From: SZUA-370 sp034003955
GTDB taxonomy: Bacteria > Spirochaetota > Spirochaetia > Treponematales > UBA12059
Direction: 5' to 3'
Assembly (NCBI GenBank): GCA_034003955.1
Contig: JAVEXO010000010.1
Span: forward strand, 5,152 to 69,151
DNA: 64,000 bases
In this document: in pieces, positions 25,568-34,904 of the stretch
Layout: each line of letters begins with the position of its first letter
How positions within the stretch are numbered: position 1 is the first letter of the stretch
Position numbers and translations under genes: made by a program
Notes under the pieces: model-generated
Database searches by the model: none
What the model saw: the letters and a program-made list of their open reading frames with translations, nothing else
Told to the model about the DNA's origin: nothing

Positions 25568-27388
25568 TTACTTGGCCTTCCTGAGGGCTGCCTCACGGGC
25601 CTGCTTCCACTTGGACTCAAGATTATTGTAGGCCTCGGTGTCGAGAGCCTTGGACATGACGACCTGACCCTTGTACTTGAGGTTGGAAAGACCGAACGGT
25701 GCGTAGGGGTAGGTAAAGGGTTCTAACTTTGAAGCTTCGAATCCACCGCCGCCCATGGCATACGGTATGATCAGTGCTTCCTCAATGAGGAAGGCTTCTG
25801 CCTTGGCAAAAAGCTCATAGCGTTTCTTAAGATCATTGACCTCGGCCATGGCCGTAGCAACCAGCTTGTCATAGCTGGTCTTGCCATCTGCTTCTGTGTA
25901 TACAGGAGAGCTGTCAAGGAAGATGTAGTTGGCACCAGACACGAAGGGATCAGTATAGGTCTGGGGGTCTGCATAATCGGGGCCCCAGTTGAGTTCCTCC
26001 ATGGCATAGTTGCCGGCTCGGCGCGTGGCATTGAGGAATCCAGTAGGAGGATAGGATACGGGGATGACGTCTATGAAGTCTTTGCCCAAGAGAGCCTCGA
26101 GCTGCTGCTCTACGACCTGGACGCGGTTTGTCCATTCAGAACCACCGGCGTTATACGGCATCATTATCTTGACAGGGAAGGTAGCCTTACCGGCCAGTTC
26201 CTTCATTGCTATAGCCTTGAACTCCAGAGCCTTTGCCTTGTTGAATGAGTCTGAATTGGCAATGGTGATGAGAGGGCCGGTGGCTACATAATCGAGTCCA
26301 CCCGCGTTGACGAAGCCGCGAGGAGTGACTGTTGATTGCAGACGTCGAGCCGGAGCATATGGCTCGGCCGTAAGCATGGCAGCCTTGCGGTCGAAGGCGT
26401 GATAGATGGCCTTGCGGAAATTCTTGTTGTTGACGACTACGGCCCAGTTCTCTGGCTCATATTCTGCCGCAAACTTCGGTTTGAAGTTGAAGCCATAGAA
26501 GTAGGTGTAGGAGCTGACACGAGCTGGGTGAATCTGGGCCTTCTTGGCCGGGTCCTTCATCCATGTGTCAAGTATTGTAGACGGTATTGGGGCGTACCCA
26601 ATCTCTCCGCGAAGGAAGAGTTCTGGCGCGAGGGTAGCCGATTCCTTGTTATAGCGGTATATGAGCCTTGGGATGTTGACGTTTCTCTGATCCCAGTACT
26701 TCTTGTTCTTTGTGAGAACTCTGGTAACCTGAGGCTCAAACTCCGTCATTATATACGCACCGTTAGACAGGATGTTCCTATGGTCACGGCCGAAGGTGCT
26801 GCCTTGCTCTGCCAGGAACTTGCCATTCACTGGCAGGAAGGTGACGTAGCTAAGCATAGACAGGAAGTAAGGCACAGGAGCCTTGAGTGTATACTGGAGG
26901 GTGTAGGCATCGATGGCCTTCACGCCTACCTGAGAGAAGTCGCTTATTTTGCCTTCATAGTATTCGTCGGCATTGAGAACGAAATCTGAAAGTAGTGACG
27001 ACGTTGTTGAAGCGTTGGCCTTGGTCAGTATGTACTTGGCTGCGTCTACCCAGTCCTGTGCACCTACGGCCGCATATGGCTTGGCCTTATAGTCATACCA
27101 TTGCACTCCTCTGCGAATCTTGAATGTCCAGACGGTACCATCGGCTGAGGTTGTCCATGATTCTGCCAAGGCGGGCTTTACGATACCATACTCATCATAT
27201 TCAATGAGGTTGTCTATCATATTGGCGAACATGAAGTGTTCGTTTTCTGAGCCAGAGATTAGGTAGTTGAGCGTCGTTATTTCACCCGAGTAGACTTCGT
27301 AATAGTCTCCGGATCTGCGCTGTGACCAAACATGGGTGACAGCGAGGAGGGCTATCACTGCTAAGGCCAATGCCTTCTTGTTTTTCAT
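25568..27388 (-). CDS. oppA: Oligopeptide ABC transporter substrate-binding protein
   Basis: 606 residues. A signal peptide (KALALAVIALLAVTHVWSQ) precedes the SBP_bac_5 fold: YSGEITTLNYLISGSEN, then NLIEYDEYGIVKPALAESWT, the usual family wording. Such proteins bind extracytoplasmic peptides and deliver them to OppBC. It is transcribed away from oppBCDF from the opposite side of a 260-base region and has its own promoter and terminator. The size suits binding of peptides of variable length. Murein-peptide specificity is suggested by the enzymes encoded after oppF, but not shown. Confidence 0.85.
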   Translation of the reverse strand: MKNKKALALAVIALLAVTHVWSQRRSGDYYEVYSGEITTLNYLISGSENEHFMFANMIDNLIEYDEYGIVKPALAESWTTSADGTVWTFKIRRGVQWYDYKAKPYAAVGAQDWVDAAKYILTKANASTTSSLLSDFVLNADEYYEGKISDFSQVGVKAIDAYTLQYTLKAPVPYFLSMLSYVTFLPVNGKFLAEQGSTFGRDHRNILSNGAYIMTEFEPQVTRVLTKNKKYWDQRNVNIPRLIYRYNKESATLAPELFLRGEIGYAPIPSTILDTWMKDPAKKAQIHPARVSSYTYFYGFNFKPKFAAEYEPENWAVVVNNKNFRKAIYHAFDRKAAMLTAEPYAPARRLQSTVTPRGFVNAGGLDYVATGPLITIANSDSFNKAKALEFKAIAMKELAGKATFPVKIMMPYNAGGSEWTNRVQVVEQQLEALLGKDFIDVIPVSYPPTGFLNATRRAGNYAMEELNWGPDYADPQTYTDPFVSGANYIFLDSSPVYTEADGKTSYDKLVATAMAEVNDLKKRYELFAKAEAFLIEEALIIPYAMGGGGFEASKLEPFTYPYAPFGLSNLKYKGQVVMSKALDTEAYNNLESKWKQAREAALRKAK

Positions 27389-27444
27389 CTGTCGTTTCCT
27401 TGCACTTGAGGACGTCGAATGACGGTAACACCGTCTCTACATGG

Positions 27445-27473
27445 AGTATTCCATCGTTTGTGCGTACTGTCAA
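27445..27473 (-). promoter_or_regulatory. Promoter of oppA
   Basis: On the minus strand TTGACA (27473-27468) and AATACT (27450-27445) are 17 bases apart. A short perfect hairpin GACGGT-AAC-ACCGTC (27421-27435) lies in the leader that follows. The AT-rich stretch 27481-27560 probably carries the opposite promoter for oppBCDF, with no box clear enough to call. Confidence 0.7.
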
Positions 27474-27586
27474 ATTGTTAGTACAAATAAACACCCATTC
27501 TATAACCATCGGTATTTAAAATATATAAGTTTTTTGTTTATTTTTAAAAATATCATGTTACGATGAGACGGTACGATCAGCCGATG

Positions 27587-27666
27587 AGGAGGAGAGCCGG
27601 ATTGTGCGGACGGCCTTAGAGCCCGCGTCGACCCCGGCCATTATTCGATGCTTAAATATACTATAA
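27587..27666 (+). promoter_or_regulatory. Candidate leader ORF overlapping the start of oppB
   Basis: A strong Shine-Dalgarno stretch (AGGAGGAGAG, 27587-27596) precedes a GTG at 27604 that opens a 20-codon frame ending at TAA 27664-27666. It overlaps the oppB ATG (27648) in another frame. oppB itself has no clear ribosome-binding site, so its translation might be coupled to the leader. The alternative is that the site is simply far from oppB by chance. Confidence 0.25.
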
Positions 27667-28592
27667 GGCGACTATTGCAGTCGCTCATCACTCTGTTCAT
27701 AGTAGTCTCTGTTGTATTCCTGCTCATGAGGCTGCTGCCCGTAGAGGGATACTTTGGAGACGGATACGACAAGTTGTCGGATAGCCAACGGGAAGCCGTA
27801 CTCCAGAAGATGGGGCTGCTCGACCCCTGGTATATGCAGATGGGCAAATTCTACAATGGACTACTGCACGGGGATATGGGTGTATCCACCATCTACCGTA
27901 AGGATGTGCCTGTCCTGGAGGTTATTGCGCCTCGGGTGCCATATTCAATGAAATTCGGTTTAGTCGCTACTGGCCTGGCTCTTGTAGCCGGCTTGGCTAT
28001 GGGCGTTTCCATGGCCAAGCGCAAGGGTAAGACGCTCGACAAGATATGGACGGGTTACGTCGTCTTCGTCAATGCGGTGCCCTTGGCCGTGTATCTGCTA
28101 TTCATACAGCTCTATGGAACCAGTCTTCTTAATTTTCCGCTCCTCTTTGACAAATTCAGGCCGTCTAGCTGGATTCTCCCCGCCTTGTCGATGTCCTTGG
28201 GTGGCATAGCAGGCTATGCCATGTGGATGCGGCGATACATGGTAGATGAGCTCAACAAGGACTACATAAAGCTGGCAAAGGCCAAGGGACTGTCTCAATC
28301 GACTATCATGGTAAAGCACGTAATGCGTAACGCCTACGTACCTATGGCTCAATACCTCCCTGCCTCAATATTGATGACTATATCAGGCTCGATTTATATT
28401 GAATCCTTGTATTCAATCCCTGGCATGGGAGGCCTGCTCGTAGATGTCATCCAGCGTCAGGACAACCAGATGGTGCAGGCTCTTGTTCTTATATTCTCTT
28501 CTATCGGTATCATCGGGCTATTCCTGGGAGACCTTCTGATGGCACTGTTCGACCCCAGGATAAAACTATCCAAGAGCGGGGCATCACGATGA
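27648..28592 (+). CDS. oppB: Oligopeptide ABC transporter permease
   Basis: 314 residues with about six membrane helices. The N-terminus (MLKYTIRRLLQSLITLFIVV) and the EAA loop (DYIKLAKAKGLSQSTIMVKHV) are typical of OppB/DppB permeases; the loop contacts the ATPases. It heads the oppBCDF operon and overlaps oppC by 4 bases. Confidence 0.9.
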   Translation: MLKYTIRRLLQSLITLFIVVSVVFLLMRLLPVEGYFGDGYDKLSDSQREAVLQKMGLLDPWYMQMGKFYNGLLHGDMGVSTIYRKDVPVLEVIAPRVPYSMKFGLVATGLALVAGLAMGVSMAKRKGKTLDKIWTGYVVFVNAVPLAVYLLFIQLYGTSLLNFPLLFDKFRPSSWILPALSMSLGGIAGYAMWMRRYMVDELNKDYIKLAKAKGLSQSTIMVKHVMRNAYVPMAQYLPASILMTISGSIYIESLYSIPGMGGLLVDVIQRQDNQMVQALVLIFSSIGIIGLFLGDLLMALFDPRIKLSKSGASR

Positions 28593-29578
28593 TTCGCGAC
28601 ACAGTTATTCCTGGTTCATCGAGTCAAGAATCATCGATGCCTGATGTAGATGCGTCATTGTTTGTGCCGGCTGAGTTCGATGCAAACGCCGCTGAACGAG
28701 GCGGATACTCAAACTACTCATACTGGCGATCGACGATGAGGGGTTTCCTGAAGAACAAGGTAGCTCTTGGCTTCCTCATACTCTTACTCACCCTTATCGC
28801 TTTTACATTCATCCAACCCATGATCCCAGGACAGAAGAATCCTACCAAGATTCATATCGATCCCGCCACGAGCATGCAGTACCGCAATGTGTCTCCTGGC
28901 AAGGAATTCTGGTTTGGCACCAACACCATTGGCCAGGATCTCTGGTCGAGGATATGGAGCGGAACGAGGACCTCACTACTCATAGGTCTTCTGGTAGGCA
29001 TAGCCGAGATGCTGATAGGCATCACCTTTGGAGCCCTCTGGGGCTATGTCCGCAGGCTCGACGGTGTTATAACGGAGATATACAACGTCATTAACAATAT
29101 TCCTACGACCATAGTCCTCATGCTTCTAGCGTATATATTGAGACCGAGCTTCAAGACCATGGTCATTGCCATGTGTGCCACCGGCTGGCTTGGTCTGGCA
29201 CGCTTCGTGCGCAACCAGATAGTGATAATTCGCGATAGGGAGTACAACCTCGCCTCTCGCTGCCTTGGAACCCCGACCCGGCGCATCATTTTCAAGAATT
29301 TGCTACCATACCTCGTATCGGTCATCATGCTGCAGACCGCTCTGTCCATTCCAGGAACCATAGGCTGGGAAGTATTCCTTACCTACATAGGCCTTGGGTT
29401 GCCGGTGAGCATTCCCTCTCTTGGCAACCTGGTAAACGAAGGCCGCCAGATAATGATGTCCCCTGAGCTTCGTTATCAACTACTCTTTCCTACCATAATA
29501 CTATCTCTTATAACCATCTCATTCTATGTGCTCGGCAATGCGTTCTCTGACGCCTCCGATCCGCGCAACCACGTGTAA
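28589..29578 (+). CDS. oppC: Oligopeptide ABC transporter permease
   Basis: 329 residues with an N-terminal cytoplasmic extension of about 50 residues, then the OppC entry helix (FLKNKVALGFLILLLTLIAF). The conserved GTNTIGQDLWSRIWSGTRTS element and an EAA loop (EYNLASRCLGTPTRRIIFKN) are both present. It pairs with OppB to form the channel. oppD begins 11 bases downstream. Confidence 0.9.
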   Translation: MIRDTVIPGSSSQESSMPDVDASLFVPAEFDANAAERGGYSNYSYWRSTMRGFLKNKVALGFLILLLTLIAFTFIQPMIPGQKNPTKIHIDPATSMQYRNVSPGKEFWFGTNTIGQDLWSRIWSGTRTSLLIGLLVGIAEMLIGITFGALWGYVRRLDGVITEIYNVINNIPTTIVLMLLAYILRPSFKTMVIAMCATGWLGLARFVRNQIVIIRDREYNLASRCLGTPTRRIIFKNLLPYLVSVIMLQTALSIPGTIGWEVFLTYIGLGLPVSIPSLGNLVNEGRQIMMSPELRYQLLFPTIILSLITISFYVLGNAFSDASDPRNHV

Positions 29579-29589
29579 GGAGGGGAATC

Positions 29590-30690
29590 ATGGCAAAAGG
29601 CGATACGATACTGGATGCTAAAGACATAGTCATAAAGTTTAACCTGCGTGGCAAGACACTCACGGCCATACGCGGAGCCAGTCTGGAGCTGCGCGAGGGC
29701 GAGACACTGGCCATAGTTGGAGAATCAGGCTCAGGAAAGTCTGTGTTTACTAAATCATTCATAGGCATGCTCGATCAGAATGGCTGGGTGGACTCAGGTG
29801 CTACTACCTTCGAAGGACAAAACCTGGCGGCCTTCAAGAACGAAAAGGATTGGCTCACCATCAGGGGCAAGAAGATATCGATGGTGTTTCAGGATCCCAT
29901 GACGGCATTAAACCCTCTTTTAACCGTTGGCACCCAGATAAAGGAAGTTTTTGAACTTCATCATAAACTTTCTGGCAAACAACTTGATAGAGCCGTCATA
30001 GAGATGCTTGATCGCGTCGGTATAGAGGACCCCGGGTCCAGGCACAAGCAGTATCCCCATGAGTTTTCCGGGGGCATGAGGCAGCGTGTGGTCATAGCCA
30101 TCGCCATGGCATGCAAGCCACGCATACTTATATGCGACGAACCGACGACGGCCCTCGATGTTACAATACAGGCCCAGATACTCAACCTTATCAAGGCTCT
30201 GCAACGAGACCTGTCGTTTACGACCGTCTACATCACCCATGACCTGGGCGTCGTTGCAAACGTGGCCGATAGGGTCGCGGTGATGTACTCAGGCCAGATA
30301 GTTGAAACGGGTATGGCGGAGGAAGTCTTCTACGATTCAAGACATCCCTACACCTGGGCCTTGTTGTCGTCATTGCCTCAGCTTGGTGTAAAGGGAGAAC
30401 CCTTGTACTCAATATCGGGAACGCCGCCTAATCTTTTCAACAAGATTGAGGGGGACGCCTTTGCCCCGCGCAACCCCAAGGCGCTCAAGGTGGATTTTGT
30501 AAGCCAGCCACCGATGTTTGATGTGAGCCCAACGCATAGGGCTGCCACCTGGTTGCTCGATCCACGAGCGCCCGCCATGGACCCGCCGCCGGCTATTCTT
30601 GCGATGCGCGCCAAGCTCGGCGGCGCCAAGCTCGGCGGCGCCAAGCTCGGCGGCGCCAAGCTCGGCGCTACGAACGGGGGCACGCGATGA
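29590..30690 (+). CDS. oppD: Oligopeptide ABC transporter ATP-binding protein with repeat tail
   Basis: 366 residues. Walker A GESGSGKS, signature FSGGMRQR, Walker B ILICDEPTTALDVT and the switch His in YITHDLG are all intact. The usual OppD C-terminal region (HPYTWALLSSLPQL) is present, but the usual cysteine-bearing end is modified. The last ~26 residues consist of AKLGG units encoded by a four-fold 15-base direct repeat (30610-30669), not part of the family. Stop and oppF start overlap as ATGA. Confidence 0.9.
   Translation: MAKGDTILDAKDIVIKFNLRGKTLTAIRGASLELREGETLAIVGESGSGKSVFTKSFIGMLDQNGWVDSGATTFEGQNLAAFKNEKDWLTIRGKKISMVFQDPMTALNPLLTVGTQIKEVFELHHKLSGKQLDRAVIEMLDRVGIEDPGSRHKQYPHEFSGGMRQRVVIAIAMACKPRILICDEPTTALDVTIQAQILNLIKALQRDLSFTTVYITHDLGVVANVADRVAVMYSGQIVETGMAEEVFYDSRHPYTWALLSSLPQLGVKGEPLYSISGTPPNLFNKIEGDAFAPRNPKALKVDFVSQPPMFDVSPTHRAATWLLDPRAPAMDPPPAILAMRAKLGGAKLGGAKLGGAKLGATNGGTR
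30610..30669 (+). repeat. Tandem 15-base repeat inside the 3' end of oppD
   Basis: Unit GCCAAGCTCGGCGGC occurs three times exactly and a fourth time with a changed end. Each unit encodes AKLGG in frame. Length variation by slippage would not break the frame. Confidence 0.95.
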
Positions 30691-31646
30691 GCAAGGATAC
30701 GGGCAATGTTGTCCTGGAGCTAAAGGACCTGGAGGTCAGCTTCAAGGTTAAGGGTGGCGGTACATTCAAGGCTGTCAGAGGCGTCAGTTTCTCTATTTAC
30801 CAAGGAGAAACCTTCGGTCTGGTAGGTGAGTCTGGTTCAGGGAAGACAAGCATTGGCCGCGCAATCGTAAGGATAAACGATGCAAGCGCCGGTTCCATCC
30901 TCTATAAGGGCAGGAAGATCAATGGCAACATACCCAAGGAACTTGATCTGGAAGTTGTCCGCAAGATACAGATGATATTCCAGGACCCCATGGCCAGTCT
31001 CAACGAACGGGCCAAGGTAGACTATATTGTATCAGAGGGCCTGTACAACATAGGTGTCAAGCGTAGCGAAGCGGATCGTATGGATCTTGTAGCCAAGGCT
31101 CTCCTGGAAGTTGGCCTCCTCCCTGAGTTCGCATCCCGCTTTCCCCACGAATTCTCGGGTGGGCAGCGTCAGCGCATAGGCATAGCAAGGGCGCTGATCA
31201 TGGAGCCAGACCTGGTGGTGGCCGACGAACCCATATCGGCCCTCGATGTGTCGATCCGCGCTCAGGTGCTCAATCTCCTGTCGTCAATACAGAAGGCCAG
31301 GGGGCTTACCTATCTGTTCATAGCCCATGATCTTTCTGTTGTTCGATTTATAACAGACAGGATAGCCGTCATCCACAAGGGCAGGATAGTTGAATTAGCC
31401 GAGACTGAAGAGCTCTTCAAGAATCCCTTGCATCCCTATACCAAGGCCCTCATCTCGGCAATTCCTCAACCCGACCCCATAGAGGAACGTAAGAAGGTGG
31501 TAATCGTCTATCATCCGGAGGATCACGACTATGCCACTGAGGGGCCAAGCTGGCAAGAGGTGGGCCCCGGCCATTTCGTGTTGGCAAATGGCAAGGAGGC
31601 AGATGCCTACCGTGCCCAGATAGCTTCTTCTAAGAGAGGCGAATGA
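30687..31646 (+). CDS. oppF: Oligopeptide ABC transporter ATP-binding protein
   Basis: 319 residues. Walker A GESGSGKT, signature FSGGQRQR, Walker B LVVADEPISALDVS and FIAHDLS are intact. The OppF-type tail (HPYTKALISAIPQPDP) and a further ~60 residues rich in acidic positions follow. It works with OppD to power peptide import. Its 3' end overlaps the convergent gamma-glutamyl hydrolase gene by 17 bases. Confidence 0.9.
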   Translation: MSKDTGNVVLELKDLEVSFKVKGGGTFKAVRGVSFSIYQGETFGLVGESGSGKTSIGRAIVRINDASAGSILYKGRKINGNIPKELDLEVVRKIQMIFQDPMASLNERAKVDYIVSEGLYNIGVKRSEADRMDLVAKALLEVGLLPEFASRFPHEFSGGQRQRIGIARALIMEPDLVVADEPISALDVSIRAQVLNLLSSIQKARGLTYLFIAHDLSVVRFITDRIAVIHKGRIVELAETEELFKNPLHPYTKALISAIPQPDPIEERKKVVIVYHPEDHDYATEGPSWQEVGPGHFVLANGKEADAYRAQIASSKRGE

Positions 31647-32400
31647 CGCGATAGTCGCCGGCAGCCTTTACCAAAGCCCGGAACAAACCAAGGAATGCGG
31701 GAAAGCGCCGGGTCATGCCTTCAGGATGGAACTGTACGGCGACTATGAATCTATCGGGATCGTCTGATTCAACTGCTTCTATGATGCCGTCGGGTGAGCG
31801 AGCTGAAACGAGCAAGCCAGAGGCTATCTTCTTGATGGCCTGGTGGTGGAAGCTGTTGACGAGGGGGCGAGCCAGGGTGAACATGGGTTCTAGCCTGGTG
31901 CCTGGGATTATGTCTATATGATGGGCGGGTTCGTCCATGGGAACATCGAAGGAGTGACCACTGGCTGAAGGAATCTCGCTGGCTATATCCTGGTGGAGGG
32001 TGCCCCCCATGGCGACGTTTATGACTTGGCAACCGCGGCATATACCCAGTACGGGCATGTCTTTCTCCATTGCGGCGGAGAATAGAGCCAATTCCCAACG
32101 GTCCCTATCCGAGTCCATCCTGGACATGGCGCGGGAGGGCTGCTCGCCGTACATGGTGGCAGAAACGTCCCCGCCTCCCGACAGTATGAGGGCGTCTAAA
32201 CCTTGTATGTAGGTCCGGGCATTGTCGTCTATCGATGTCGTATCGGCGCTGTTAAACCCGGACAGGGCGCTTGCTCCCGGTAGCGTCAGTGCAAGGCCAC
32301 CCGCGGCCGAGACTGAATAGGTATAGTTGATGTTGAGTGTTTGATAGGTTGATCGAGGTTTGTGTTCGTCGTATGAGGTAATGCCTATTATGGGTAGCAC
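31630..32400 (-). CDS. Class I glutamine amidotransferase-like gamma-glutamyl hydrolase (peptidase C26)
   Basis: 256 residues from a GTG at 32400, chosen because AGGAG lies 6 bases upstream and the family begins exactly there (LPIIGITSYDE). Catalytic triad: Cys in LGICRGCQVIN (residue ~121), His and Glu in VQFHPEG (~225 and ~227). The family includes PuuD, which splits gamma-glutamyl-GABA, and other gamma-glutamyl hydrolases. Beside an oligopeptide importer and murein-peptide enzymes, hydrolysis of the gamma-D-Glu link in stem peptides is a reasonable inference. It diverges from alr with 62 bases between. Confidence 0.8.
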   Translation of the reverse strand: MLPIIGITSYDEHKPRSTYQTLNINYTYSVSAAGGLALTLPGASALSGFNSADTTSIDDNARTYIQGLDALILSGGGDVSATMYGEQPSRAMSRMDSDRDRWELALFSAAMEKDMPVLGICRGCQVINVAMGGTLHQDIASEIPSASGHSFDVPMDEPAHHIDIIPGTRLEPMFTLARPLVNSFHHQAIKKIASGLLVSARSPDGIIEAVESDDPDRFIVAVQFHPEGMTRRFPAFLGLFRALVKAAGDYRVIRLS

Positions 32401-32462
32401 GGGCCGCTCCTTTGAGGCCCTTCTTTGAGCCCTGGAGGCATTGTATACAGAGAGGCTTTTCA

Positions 32463-33689
32463 ATGATAGATAGACACGCTATGTTGAGGCATACCCGTTA
32501 TGACATTGACCTTGACGCCATTGCTCATAATTTCAGGCAGGTCAAGGCCTGTATCCATGCTCCTTCAGGGCCATCCCCAAAGACGGCCGTCGTACTCAAG
32601 GCAGATGCATACGGTCTTGGAGCCCTCCCCGTGGCGAGGGTGCTCATCAGAGAAGGCGCTGACATGCTGGCCGTCGCCTGTCTCCCCGAGGCTATCCAGC
32701 TCAGGCAGGCCTACGACGGAGTTCCCATCCTCATCATGGGGCATACCCCGAGCGAGTACTTTGCCGAGGCTGTCAGCAAGCGCATTACCTGTACCATTTT
32801 TGATTATGAGCAGGCAGTCTCCTTGGCGGCAGCGGCTAAGGCTCAGGGTACCGTGGTCAAGGCCCATGTCAAAGTCGATACCGGGATGAACCGCTTAGGC
32901 CTCAAGCCTGGTTCTTTCGGTGCTGACTCAGGTTTTAATTCTGCCGCAAGTCTCCTGGCCCGTATGGCAGAACTGCCTGGTTTGGATCTTGAGGGCGCCT
33001 TTACTCATCTGGCCCTCAACAACAGGGCCTCAGATGCGGCTCAGTTCGACATGTTCATGACCTTGATGGAAGAGGCAGCCAAATGTGGTGTCCATTTTAA
33101 TATGCGCCACGTCTGCGACTCCATAGGGCTGATGCGCTATCCAGAGTACAGGCTTGACCTGGTACGTCCAGGAGCCGTCATGTACGGCGTCGTGCCCATG
33201 AACACTCCCTTGAGTCAATCTATTGATATTCGAACCCCCTTCCGTTTCTCTACGCGCATCTCACGCCTGAGGTCATTGTCTGCCGGAGAAGGTGTGGGTT
33301 ACGACTACACGTGGAAGGCGTCTGTTGACGGTGCATTGGTGGCTACTCTGCCGGTGGGCTATGCCGACGGTTACAAGCGCTGCCTGTCTAATGTAGCCAG
33401 CGTCATCGTACGGGGGCAGAGGGCTCCTGTCGTGGGGCTCATCTGCATGGATCAGTGTAATGTAGACGTGAGCGCTATCAGCGGTGTTTCCGAGGGCGAC
33501 GAGGTCCTGCTCCTCGGTGGCTGGGCCAAGGACAATCCAGAGGAGGGCATCCCGGTGCTTGAAATGGCAACATGGGAGTCAACCAATCGTAACGATGTGA
33601 TTTGCGCTATAGGTAGACGGGTACCCAGAGTCTATAGTGAGGGTGGTAGGATAGTCTCCGTATCAGAGTATGTCCTTGGAGGTATGTAA
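32463..33689 (+). CDS. alr: Alanine racemase
   Basis: 408 residues from the ATG at 32463, with AGAGG about 8 bases upstream. The PLP lysine is in VVLKADAYGLG (K46) and the catalytic tyrosine region is GVGYDYTW (Y near 280), with the family phrases VDTGMNRLG and LPVGYADGY. The enzyme interconverts L- and D-alanine, for peptidoglycan synthesis or for using D-Ala released from murein peptides. It is the first gene of a unit with M20, DppA and LdcA genes; its stop overlaps the next start as TAATG. Confidence 0.93.
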   Translation: MIDRHAMLRHTRYDIDLDAIAHNFRQVKACIHAPSGPSPKTAVVLKADAYGLGALPVARVLIREGADMLAVACLPEAIQLRQAYDGVPILIMGHTPSEYFAEAVSKRITCTIFDYEQAVSLAAAAKAQGTVVKAHVKVDTGMNRLGLKPGSFGADSGFNSAASLLARMAELPGLDLEGAFTHLALNNRASDAAQFDMFMTLMEEAAKCGVHFNMRHVCDSIGLMRYPEYRLDLVRPGAVMYGVVPMNTPLSQSIDIRTPFRFSTRISRLRSLSAGEGVGYDYTWKASVDGALVATLPVGYADGYKRCLSNVASVIVRGQRAPVVGLICMDQCNVDVSAISGVSEGDEVLLLGGWAKDNPEEGIPVLEMATWESTNRNDVICAIGRRVPRVYSEGGRIVSVSEYVLGGM

Positions 33690-34882
33690 TGGAAACGGCT
33701 CCTAAAATTCGCATCGACGCCTGGGATATACGTCCCTGGCTCGTGAAGACTCGGCGAACCCTGCACCGCAAGCCAGAATTAGGCAATAAGGAGTTTCAAA
33801 CGGCCGACTTCATCGAGTCCCTTCTTGGGGAGATGGATGTGGAGTATGTGAGGACAGGTACAGCCATAGTCGGTCTCATACGAGGATCGAAGCCGGGCAA
33901 GACCGTCGCCCTTCGCGCCGACATAGATGCCCTGCCCATACAGGAAGAAACAGGAGCCGAATACGCCTCCATCCATGACGGTGTCATGCATGCTTGCGGG
34001 CATGATGCGCATACGACAATTCTCCTTGGCGCGGCGCGCTGGTTTACCGAGCGTCGAGATGATATGACTGGTAACGTCAAACTGCTGTTCCAGCCAGCCG
34101 AGGAATCTGATGGCGGGGCCGAGATAATGATACAGAACGGCTGCCTGGAGAATCCCTCTGTTGACTATGTTCTTGGCCTGCACGTCATGCCATATCTTCC
34201 TGTCGGGCGGATAGAGACAAAGAAAGGCGCATTGAACGGTTCCAGTACTGGGCTCACCTTTACCGTGCATGGCACGAGCTGTCATGCCGCCTATCCTGAA
34301 CGCGGCGTAGACGCCATCATGATGGCCGCCCACGTCGTCGCCGCCTTGCATACACTCGTGTCACGCTATGTGTCTCCTTTGGAGACGGCGGTGCTTACCA
34401 TTGGCACCATACATGGCGGTACTGTCTCAAATATCGTGGCCGACGAGGTGACAATGAAAGCTACCCTGCGTACTACCAGCGAGTTGACGCGAGACATGCT
34501 CATAGTCAGGGCAAAGTCGGTGGTGGAAAACATCACGGCTGCCTTCGGGGGCTCAGGAGAGGTAGCCGTGCGCTATGGCTACGCGGCTCTCATAAACGAT
34601 TCCGGTATTGTCGATTGTATCGCCGAGACGGCACTCGATGTACTAGGGCCAGAATCACTGGTATGGAAGGAAGCTCCCAGCATGGGCGTCGAGGACTTCT
34701 CCTTCTTCTGCAAGGAGCGTCCCGGTGCCTTCTACCATCTTGGCTGCGGCAACGAAGACAAGGGTGTGCTTGCACCCATACACTCTTCTACCTTTGATAT
34801 AGACGAGGATTGCCTGCCCCTTGGCGTGGCCATGCAGGTAGCCTGTACCCAGAAGCTTCTTGCCCTCCCACCTAATGCTTAA
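33689..34882 (+). CDS. M20-family amidohydrolase (N-acyl-L-amino-acid/hippurate hydrolase type)
   Basis: 397 residues. Metal and catalytic features: LRADIDALPI, HACGHDAHTT (Cys103 and His105 ligands), LFQPAEESDGGAE (Glu pair near 137), and a distal His in PIHSSTFDID. A dimerisation domain lies between. Relatives remove acyl groups from amino acids, including N-acetyl-diaminopimelate and N-acetyl-amino acids, or cleave short peptides. Here it probably works on a product of peptide breakdown in the same operon. Confidence 0.85.
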   Translation: METAPKIRIDAWDIRPWLVKTRRTLHRKPELGNKEFQTADFIESLLGEMDVEYVRTGTAIVGLIRGSKPGKTVALRADIDALPIQEETGAEYASIHDGVMHACGHDAHTTILLGAARWFTERRDDMTGNVKLLFQPAEESDGGAEIMIQNGCLENPSVDYVLGLHVMPYLPVGRIETKKGALNGSSTGLTFTVHGTSCHAAYPERGVDAIMMAAHVVAALHTLVSRYVSPLETAVLTIGTIHGGTVSNIVADEVTMKATLRTTSELTRDMLIVRAKSVVENITAAFGGSGEVAVRYGYAALINDSGIVDCIAETALDVLGPESLVWKEAPSMGVEDFSFFCKERPGAFYHLGCGNEDKGVLAPIHSSTFDIDEDCLPLGVAMQVACTQKLLALPPNA

Positions 34883-34904
34883 TGATAACACAAGGAGAAC
34901 GTTG

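Noticed and set aside
26336..26989. 217-residue plus-strand frame inside oppA
   Set aside because: Antisense shadow of a well-supported binding protein.
30610..30669. Short direct repeats considered as a CRISPR-like array
   Set aside because: The units are contiguous without spacers and lie in frame inside oppD.
33779..34351. 190-residue minus-strand frame inside the M20 gene
   Set aside because: Antisense shadow; the plus-strand frame carries the metal-binding motifs.
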